Positions 1 through 5,360 of a stretch of DNA of 6,144 bases are shown here, in pieces. This DNA is from Candidatus Vogelbacteria bacterium (GTDB lineage: Bacteria; Patescibacteria; Paceibacteria; UBA9973; UBA12445), in the NCBI GenBank assembly GCA_016201425.1, contig JACQCW010000055.1:1-6144 (forward strand). The letters run 5' to 3'. The position numbers were made by a program, and so were the translations under genes. The stretch's first letter is position 1. Every line of letters begins with the position of its first letter. The notes under the pieces are model-generated. The model ran no database searches, was not told where the DNA came from, and saw nothing but the letters and a program-made list of their open reading frames with translations.

Positions 1-173
1 AGTGGTACGGGGTCCGGAACTGGTTCTGGAACCGGAGGAACTGGTAGCGGTACTGGAGGTAGTGGGACAGGAGCAGGAACGGGTGGCACTGGTGGAACGG
101 GAAGTGGTACGGGGTCCGGAACTGGTTCTGGAACCGGAGGAACTGGTAGCGGTACTGGAGGTAGTGGGACAGG
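1..173 (+). repeat. Long direct repeat encoding a Gly/Ser/Thr tract
   Basis: Bases 1-71 recur without a mismatch at 103-173, a period of 102 bases, which is exactly 34 codons. Between them (72-102) is a related G/A-rich spacer of the same coding flavour (GAGTGGTGGTG). The first copy touches the window edge, so more copies may lie upstream. Within each copy are shorter GGN-ACN and AGT-GGN units. The segment is much richer in G than the rest of the window. It encodes a flexible, uncharged linker or stalk. Because the period is a multiple of three, gain or loss of a unit would keep the frame. Confidence 0.95.
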
Positions 174-1461
174 CGGCGGAGGCGGTTTTTTTGTAGGAGT
201 AGCTCAGACGATTCAATCCTTATCTCAGAGTGTGTCTAACGTTATACAAAATATTTCATTTGGAACTAAAATTGTAACCAAGAGTGTGGTGGCCGCATCT
301 AAGGTGGTTGTTCAACAAACTAGTCGAATAGTTAAGAGTCCTGTGGGTCAGGTCACGGCGAAGATTGTCGAACCGGTGGGAGCACTATCAGGTGGTATTG
401 CGATTGGTTCGCAGGTTCTGATTTCTACCACTACAGTTACTTCGTTATCGGATATTTACTTACTTATTGTTAGAACTCTGGGGATTATATTTGGATTATT
501 TAGGAAGAGGAGAAGGCCCTGGGGGACTGCGTACGATTCAGTTACCAAAAGACCTCTTGACCCTGCATATATCGTAATTCAGAAAGATTCCGGAGACGAG
601 GTGGCTGATGCCATTACGGATCTTGATGGGCGGTTTGGGTTTTATGTTCCGGCCGGCAAATATTCCCTAAATGCATCAAAAACCAATTATGAATTTCCCT
701 CAAAGACACTAGTAGGGAAAACGAAAGATGAGCTTTATGAAAATATTTATCATGGCGATGTTGTTGAAAACAGGGAGGGCGAGGTTGTGATGAGAAACAT
801 TCCTCTTGATCCTGTTAATTTCGACTGGAATGAATTTGAGAAGAATAAACAAAAACTGTTCAGGTTATATTCTGACAAGGAAAAAAGATGGAAAAAAGCT
901 TTTGACTTAATCTATAAGGTGGGCTTTTTCGGGTCTCTTCTTGCTGCTATATTTGATGCTAGTTATTTTAACTATTTTTTTTGCTTTATATATTTCATAA
1001 TTATTGTCTATCAAACATTTTTCATATCAAAACGTACTGCCGTTAATCTTAAGTACGCTAAAAATGGCGAACCCATACCTTTTTCAATTATCAGACTTTT
1101 CTCGGCCCAAGTTAATAATGAGATTAAATCAGTTGTGACCGATCAATTGGGTAGGTTTTATTTTTTGGTTGGTGTTGGCAAATACTATCTTACTGTCGAC
1201 CTTAAACTACCAGATGCTTCATACAAGAGGATTTATCAATCGCCTGTTATGGATCTTTCTCGGGGTATTATTGAAAATGATATTTTGGTTCCTGGCGATT
1301 CGGGCGATTATGCACCTCGACAAGTATTGGATTTGATCGCGGCTCGGTCAAGTAATCTGCCGATGGTTGAATCAGCTGCACAATTGCCGGCTGTCGAACT
1401 ACCAAAAGGCTTACCGGCAGTATTACCAGAACCAAGTTTGCCTACCAATGTCGAAAAGTAA
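1..1461 (+). CDS. Gly-rich multi-pass membrane protein with two carboxypeptidase-regulatory-like domains (5' partial)
   Basis: The frame is open from base 1, so the true start lies left of the window; the GTG at 232 is only an internal Val codon. 486 residues are visible. Residues 1-60 are almost only Gly, Ser and Thr, ending in a Gly run. A Ser/Val-rich stretch follows (61-120), then hydrophobic segments at about 124-146 and 150-167, and a basic cluster RKRRR (168-172). Domain 1 (about 174-220, WGTAYD...ITDLDGRFGFYVPAGKYSL) and domain 2 (about 348-403, VVTDQLGRFYFLVGVGKYYL) look like prealbumin-fold CarboxypepD_reg domains. A hydrophobic hairpin (about 307-343) separates them. The C-terminal tail is Pro/Ala/Leu-rich (LPAVELPKGLPAVLPEP). 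Similar proteins are common in CPR genomes and have no known function. By the positive-inside rule both domains may be cytoplasmic while the Gly-rich part faces out; this is inference. The gene overlaps the next one by 14 bases. Confidence 0.85.
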   Translation, partial: SGTGSGTGSGTGGTGSGTGGSGTGAGTGGTGGTGSGTGSGTGSGTGGTGSGTGGSGTGGGGGFFVGVAQTIQSLSQSVSNVIQNISFGTKIVTKSVVAASKVVVQQTSRIVKSPVGQVTAKIVEPVGALSGGIAIGSQVLISTTTVTSLSDIYLLIVRTLGIIFGLFRKRRRPWGTAYDSVTKRPLDPAYIVIQKDSGDEVADAITDLDGRFGFYVPAGKYSLNASKTNYEFPSKTLVGKTKDELYENIYHGDVVENREGEVVMRNIPLDPVNFDWNEFEKNKQKLFRLYSDKEKRWKKAFDLIYKVGFFGSLLAAIFDASYFNYFFCFIYFIIIVYQTFFISKRTAVNLKYAKNGEPIPFSIIRLFSAQVNNEIKSVVTDQLGRFYFLVGVGKYYLTVDLKLPDASYKRIYQSPVMDLSRGIIENDILVPGDSGDYAPRQVLDLIAARSSNLPMVESAAQLPAVELPKGLPAVLPEPSLPTNVEK

Positions 1462-2353
1462 AATCATAATCGTTTCTATTGTTTTTTGGTTATTAGCCCC
1501 AGTAGGCCTATTTGCCTTTGAAATAAGCACCTTTTCTGATGTTAAGGTAACGGGTGACGTGCTCCTTCGTCCGGCGAAGGTGGAGATGAGTGTGGGTCGC
1601 GGGACCAGTAATATAAGATTTTTGGATGTCCTGAATAGAACAGGTAAGGATGAGATTTTTAATGTTGATGTTGAAGATTTTTCCTCAGAAAATGATTCGA
1701 ACGGTATTTCCTTAAATAATACAGTAAACGGTTTAGATAGTTCTTTAAAAAAATATATAACAGCTTCAACAAGTCGTTTTGTTTTATCACACGGACAGCA
1801 GGCACATATTCCAATTATGATAAATATTCCTCAAAACATTTTGTCCGGGGGATTATATGGCGTTGTTTTAGTATCTGGAAGGCCTTTAAGTAATGTGGTT
1901 GGTGCCGCGAATTTTGTGACAAGAATGGGATCTCTTTTTTTTGTAAAAATTAATGGAGCGGTTAAACAATCTGGTCGGCTCGAGTCTTTCACCTTTTATG
2001 ATAAAAAATTTGGAATTCAATTCGAAAATAGTGGGGATATCTACTTAAATCCATACGGTATAATTAATATGTACGAATACTATTCCCATAAGCTTGTTAA
2101 AAAAATCGCTATCGATCCATGGTTTGTTTTGCCACGATCCACACGAACGAGATACATTTCAATTGATAATTTGACTCCCGGAAAGTACATCGCTGAGATT
2201 ACTTTAAACAGAGGTTATGAAAATTTGCTAGATAATGATTTTGTGAGTTTTGAAGTTCGAGATAATACGATTTTTCGTGGGTGGCTGCCAGAAATAATTT
2301 TAGTCACGGTGGTTTTAATGGTTTTATTTTTATATGTTTGGAAAAAAGTTTAA
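1448..2353 (+). CDS. Secreted, membrane-anchored DUF916/WxL-interacting-protein-like protein
   Basis: This is a 301-residue protein. The ATG at 1448 is chosen because it places a clean signal peptide at the N-terminus: MSKSK, then a hydrophobic core, with likely cleavage near LFA at residues 21-23. An upstream in-frame ATG at 1367 would add 27 residues lacking signal-peptide character. The extracellular part reads as two Ig-like beta domains. The first has RPAKVEMSVGRG, then NRTGKDEIFNVDV and a closing SRFVLSHGQQAHIPIMINIP followed by SGGLYGVVLVSG. The second runs from FENSGDIYLNP through VLPRSTR to LTPGKYIAEITL. A single membrane helix (about 279-298) ends in WKKV, so the bulk lies outside. 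This order (signal, two beta domains, C-terminal helix) matches DUF916/WxLIP proteins, which bind WxL proteins and peptidoglycan in Firmicutes. The assignment is by architecture and weak motif likeness only. No clear Shine-Dalgarno precedes the start; coupling to the upstream gene is likely. Confidence 0.8.
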   Translation: MSKSKIIIVSIVFWLLAPVGLFAFEISTFSDVKVTGDVLLRPAKVEMSVGRGTSNIRFLDVLNRTGKDEIFNVDVEDFSSENDSNGISLNNTVNGLDSSLKKYITASTSRFVLSHGQQAHIPIMINIPQNILSGGLYGVVLVSGRPLSNVVGAANFVTRMGSLFFVKINGAVKQSGRLESFTFYDKKFGIQFENSGDIYLNPYGIINMYEYYSHKLVKKIAIDPWFVLPRSTRTRYISIDNLTPGKYIAEITLNRGYENLLDNDFVSFEVRDNTIFRGWLPEIILVTVVLMVLFLYVWKKV

Positions 2354-3089
2354 TTTTACATTTTTATTTCTGTTTCTGTTTTTAAATACTGCTCATGCCT
2401 ACGTGGCTAGTAGTACTAACTACAAAATAGATTCTGATATCGTATCGATTGGTGGTACATTGTCCACTTCAACGAATTATGATTTACAGAGTAGTCTGTC
2501 GACGATGAGCGAAGAGGCGGCCACTAGCTCATCATTTTCAATAAAATCTGGTTATCTCCAGATGGCGAGTCCATACATAGCAGTGTCGGCCCCCGGGAAT
2601 GTTGCTATGGACAAACCAATTTATACCTCTGGTGGTGGTCACAGTACGGGTTCTACATCATGGACGGTAACGACCGATAGTTCTGGGGGATATAGTTTGT
2701 CTATTAAGGCTAGTACTGATCCGGCGTTGACTTCGTCAAATGATAAAATCCAAAATCTTTCGACCAATAATGGAGTGCCAGTTTTTAACTTGAATATCGG
2801 AGATGGGGGGGAGGCTTTTAGTTTTACACCAGAAGGTCCTGATTTAACTACTACATATTTAGATGATACAGCATCAGCCTGCGGAGTAGTTAACGGAGCT
2901 GACACTGTAGATAGATGTTGGGATTTTATTGCAACGACTAATAAAATGATTGCCCGAAGAAATTCGTCGAATCATCCAAGCGGTACAACAACTACTGTTA
3001 AATTTCGTACGGATGTTGGCAGTTTGGTTCCATCTAAGAAGGCTGGAACTTATTCTGCAACAATTACTGTCACGGTATTGGCACTTTAG
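2334..3089 (+). CDS. Secreted surface protein with 19-residue STNY repeats and a WxL-like C-terminal domain
   Basis: This is a 251-residue protein. The ATG at 2334 lies inside the end of the previous gene (20-base overlap) and gives a signal peptide (MFGKKFNFTF, hydrophobic core, cleavage near AHA at 20-22). No other start keeps this signal. Residues 26-76 hold three related units (SSTNYKI, STSTNYDL, TSSSFSIKSGYLQM) with the aromatic residue at 30, 49 and 68. The C-terminal part (about 80-251) has SWTVTTDSSGGYSLSIKAS around Trp110, a possible disulfide pair Cys183/Cys195, and ends in KAGTYSATITVTVLAL. The ending resembles the AGTYTATLTWTL-type close of WxL domains, and Trp110 followed by beta strands resembles their first motif, but the literal W-x-L signature is absent. 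There is no membrane anchor, so retention must come from binding another component; the preceding DUF916-like protein is the obvious candidate partner (inference). It ends in TAG. Confidence 0.8.
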   Translation: MFGKKFNFTFLFLFLFLNTAHAYVASSTNYKIDSDIVSIGGTLSTSTNYDLQSSLSTMSEEAATSSSFSIKSGYLQMASPYIAVSAPGNVAMDKPIYTSGGGHSTGSTSWTVTTDSSGGYSLSIKASTDPALTSSNDKIQNLSTNNGVPVFNLNIGDGGEAFSFTPEGPDLTTTYLDDTASACGVVNGADTVDRCWDFIATTNKMIARRNSSNHPSGTTTTVKFRTDVGSLVPSKKAGTYSATITVTVLAL

Positions 3090-3105
3090 AACTTTATCCA
3101 CTAAC

Positions 3106-3112
3106 AAGAGGG
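3106..3112 (+). promoter_or_regulatory. Ribosome binding site for the fibre-like gene, start 3121
   Basis: AAGAGGG lies 8 bases before the ATG at 3121, in the 31-base gap after the WxL-like gene. It is the clearest Shine-Dalgarno-like sequence in front of any gene here and supports the 3121 start. A weaker GGAAGA at 3175-3180 sits 6 bases before the alternative ATG at 3187. Confidence 0.55.
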
Positions 3113-3120
3113 CTGAATTG

Positions 3121-5226
3121 ATGGTAAAATTTAAAGCAGTAATGGAATATTTTAATGCGATCCGTCTTTTAGTTGGAAGAATTTTTATGAGGCCGAAGTT
3201 GATTAGCTGGAGGCTGGTTATTTTGGTTTTTTTACTTTTGCCAACATTTTCTTACGCTGATAGTTCTAATTTTACAAAGCAAATAAGTTACCAGGGTAAG
3301 TTAACTGATGCCACAGGAGTTACTGTTGCAGATGGTAAATACAATATTGAGTTTAACCTATATAATACATCGACTGGCGGCGCTACACTCTGGACCAATA
3401 CTCTTATTCAGACCGATCGGGTTCAAGTAACTAATGGTTTGTTTTCTGTGATGCTTGGTGCGACGTCGACGAGTCTTACATCAATTGACTTCAATCAGCC
3501 ACTATATCTATCTATTAAGATTGGAGGAGTTACGGACGTGCCAGTTTGGGATGGAGAGATGACACCAAGGAAAACTTTAGGTACCGTTCCATACGCTTTC
3601 AATGCTGACGCTATTGATGGTTTAGACTCTACTGCCTTTGTTCGTACTGACGCCACTAGTACTGTGGCAACATCATCAACAGATACGCTTTTAACCCTGA
3701 ATCAATTGGGTACCGGCGACGTTTTTGATGCACAAGGCAGCGGTTCTACTTTTTTGATAGTCACAAATGCAGGAGACATTGGTATTGGCACCACTAGTCC
3801 ACTCGCCAATCTATCCATTCAAGGTTCAAATTCAAATTCAACAGTGCTAGCTGGTCAATGGGTAACTAATTCAAACTATGGCTTTCTTTCCTTGAATGGT
3901 AATAATGCCTCAGGAGCAAATTTTTTGAGTAGTCTTACTGATCATAATTTAGTTATCAATAGGCCAGCTGGAGCGAAGATTTTATTTACAGAAAATAATG
4001 GTCTTGGACAGATGATAATCGATACTGGTGGTAACATTGGTATCGGTACGACTTCTCCATACACGAGGCTTTCTGTAGTTGGCGGGGTGGTTGCCACAAA
4101 CTTTACAGCCACATCATCAACTGCTGTAAGTACAATTAATGGACCAATAGTGTTAGCTTCGGCCGTTCAGCTTTCTGTTTTGGGTTCTGGGTCTATACCA
4201 TTTGCTACTACGGTTCTAGGTGTGCCGGGTATAATTAATCAAGACAATGGAAACTTCCATTGGGATTTTGTGAATCAACGTCTCGGCATCGGAACGTCTA
4301 CTCCGTGGGCACGGCTCTCTGTGGCTGGTCCGTCAATCAACCTGACTAACTCACCAATATTTACAGTGAGTACATCAACAGCAGTTTCGACATCAACTGT
4401 ATTTATTATAAATAGTAATGGTCTTGTTGGTATTGGAACCACGACCCCAGCCCATAAGCTAGAGGTTGAGAATGGTGCGTTGTGTGTCAGTACTTCAGCG
4501 GGAGATTGCGGTTCTGCGGCCAATACATCTGGTGATATCTACTACAATGCTGCACATGCAAATTACACGGATATTGCCGAAAAGTATCCTTCTTATGGTG
4601 CACTTGTGCCGGCTGAAATTGTCGCCTTGGACCTACATTCTATTGATAGCTCTGGAATTAAAAAACCTTACGTTAAACCGGCGCTCCAAGGTGATACTGC
4701 GGTGATAGGTGTTGTTTCTACAAAACCAGGACTTACTCTGGGTGATGCGTACGGTGGGTCTAATGACTATTCAATTGCCCTTTCCGGACGTGTTCCAGTT
4801 AAGGTTTCTATGGAGAGTGGGCCAATTGCCACTGGTGATAAAATTACTCTGTCTTCGGTCGCCGGTGTTGGTATGAAGGCTGAGGGGATTGTGGGAACTT
4901 TAGGTGTCGCACTGGAGTCCTATAACGGTGAACCTGATAAGAACAGCCAGATACTGGTTTTTGTCCAGAATAATTATAATGGATTGGTTGAGGCATTAAA
5001 AAATCCGATAAATCAAAAAAGTGGAGTGTCATTGTCGGATGTAGTCGACTACCTATCCAGACTTGGAGCTAAAATTTCGGACAGTATTGCGACTTTTAAG
5101 GATCTTTTGGCCGATACTGTTACTATTGGCAGTCCATCAAAAAGAGTCGGCATAACTATGTATGATGAAGAGAGCGGTGCGCCATACTGTTTATCGATCT
5201 CGGGCTACTACTCCAACTACAAATGA
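3121..5226 (+). CDS. Secreted tail-fibre-like surface protein with IGTT repeats
   Basis: This is a 701-residue protein from ATG 3121. The alternative ATG at 3187 (679 residues) gives a more compact signal peptide, MRPKLISWR plus core, cleaved near SYA; 3121 has the better RBS and shorter gap. In 3121 numbering, residues 54-172 form a module seen in many bacterial surface/fibre proteins: ISYQGKLTD, DGKYNIEFNLYN, TNGLFSVMLG, EMTPRKTLGTVPYAFNA, then DGLDSTAF. Four copies of a G-IGTT-P...L-V-G unit follow at about 216-235, 302-321, 384-403 and 432-451. Cys455 and Cys463 precede a conserved C-terminal module (about 483-617): TDIAEKYP, VIGVVSTKPG, ALSGRVPVKV, GDKITLSS. The end has ITMYDEESGAPYCL. 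Such proteins are taken to be extracellular fibres or adhesins; the partner is unknown. The last dozen residues after PYC may be out of frame. It probably shares an operon with the three genes before it. Confidence 0.85.
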   Translation: MVKFKAVMEYFNAIRLLVGRIFMRPKLISWRLVILVFLLLPTFSYADSSNFTKQISYQGKLTDATGVTVADGKYNIEFNLYNTSTGGATLWTNTLIQTDRVQVTNGLFSVMLGATSTSLTSIDFNQPLYLSIKIGGVTDVPVWDGEMTPRKTLGTVPYAFNADAIDGLDSTAFVRTDATSTVATSSTDTLLTLNQLGTGDVFDAQGSGSTFLIVTNAGDIGIGTTSPLANLSIQGSNSNSTVLAGQWVTNSNYGFLSLNGNNASGANFLSSLTDHNLVINRPAGAKILFTENNGLGQMIIDTGGNIGIGTTSPYTRLSVVGGVVATNFTATSSTAVSTINGPIVLASAVQLSVLGSGSIPFATTVLGVPGIINQDNGNFHWDFVNQRLGIGTSTPWARLSVAGPSINLTNSPIFTVSTSTAVSTSTVFIINSNGLVGIGTTTPAHKLEVENGALCVSTSAGDCGSAANTSGDIYYNAAHANYTDIAEKYPSYGALVPAEIVALDLHSIDSSGIKKPYVKPALQGDTAVIGVVSTKPGLTLGDAYGGSNDYSIALSGRVPVKVSMESGPIATGDKITLSSVAGVGMKAEGIVGTLGVALESYNGEPDKNSQILVFVQNNYNGLVEALKNPINQKSGVSLSDVVDYLSRLGAKISDSIATFKDLLADTVTIGSPSKRVGITMYDEESGAPYCLSISGYYSNYK
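3766..4473 (+). repeat. Four degenerate IGTT-type protein repeats
   Basis: Units of about 20 codons at 3766-3825, 4024-4083, 4270-4329 and 4414-4473 encode GDIGIGTTSPLANLSIQG, GNIGIGTTSPYTRLSVVG, QRLGIGTSTPWARLSVAG and GLVGIGTTTPAHKLEVEN. The spacing is irregular (258, 246 and 144 bases from start to start), with Ser/Thr-rich inserts of different content between them. The DNA is diverged at synonymous sites, which indicates old duplications rather than recent slippage. Repeats of this type occur in tail-fibre-like surface proteins, probably as beta-rich shaft segments. Confidence 0.85.
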
Positions 5227-5290
5227 AGCCTCTTCTACGTCTGAGGTTATTTTATCAGATACAGCCATAACAACGCAGGTATCAAATTGA
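5198..5290 (+). other. Probable displaced C-terminal tail of the fibre-like gene (frameshift)
   Basis: Just past the PYC motif, the next frame (+1) stays open to a TGA at 5288-5290. It reads RATTTPTTNEASS, then TSEVILSDTAITTQVSN. This Thr/Ser/Pro-rich stretch uses the window's usual A/T-ending codons, whereas the annotated frame ends in the unusual SGYYSNYK. Removing one G from the GGG at 5202-5204 would join the two as PYCLSIS-ATTTPTTNEAS and lengthen the protein by about 21 residues. This could be a sequencing or assembly error, a genuine recent mutation, or (least supported) programmed frameshifting. Confidence 0.5.
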
Positions 5291-5293
5291 TTT

Positions 5294-5312
5294 TACACTT
5301 ATCCACAGTGTA
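5294..5312 (+). promoter_or_regulatory. Small inverted repeat enclosing a DnaA-box-like 9-mer
   Basis: TACACT (5294-5299) and AGTGTA (5307-5312) are perfect complements around a 7-base loop. The loop plus one closing pair on each side reads TTATCCACA (5299-5307), identical to the classical E. coli DnaA box. It sits about 12 bases upstream of the -35 of the next gene, so it could be an operator. The stem is short and AT-rich, so it is a poor terminator. Confidence 0.35.
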
Positions 5313-5323
5313 TTGAATTATTA

Positions 5324-5352
5324 TTTACTGTTTATTTAATTTGTACTATAAT
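5324..5352 (+). promoter_or_regulatory. Sigma70-type promoter for the last gene
   Basis: A perfect -10 TATAAT (5347-5352) is preceded at exactly 17 bases by TTTACT (5324-5329), a 4-of-6 match to TTGACA. The region is AT-rich and intergenic. Transcription would be expected to begin about 6-8 bases after the -10, at roughly 5358-5360, against the ATG at 5361. This implies a leaderless or nearly leaderless transcript, in agreement with the lack of any Shine-Dalgarno sequence before that ATG. Confidence 0.7.
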
Positions 5353-5360
5353 TTGCATGT

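Noticed and set aside
2..196. Open frame of 64 codons (VRGPELVLEPEELVAVLEVV type) over the repeat
   Set aside because: It is the shifted frame of the Gly/Ser/Thr repeat; the G-rich composition removes stops. The frame continuous with the membrane protein is the coding one.
232..234. GTG as the start of the first gene
   Set aside because: The same frame is open from base 1 through the Gly-rich repeat, no ribosome binding site precedes 232, and the stalk belongs to the same protein in similar CPR families.
2639..3107. Minus-strand open frames opposite the WxL-like gene
   Set aside because: They are shadows of the well-supported + strand gene, with no signal, motif or RBS of their own.
3283..5226. 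Prophage tail-fibre gene
   Set aside because: The protein has a Sec signal peptide and operon neighbours that are membrane or wall-type proteins; no phage genes are nearby.
5227..5290. Rho-independent terminator after the fibre-like gene
   Set aside because: The best stem (CCTC/GAGG at about 5229-5246) has only four strong pairs and a 10-base loop, and the DNA after it is a mixed AT stretch. The region is better explained as a displaced coding tail.
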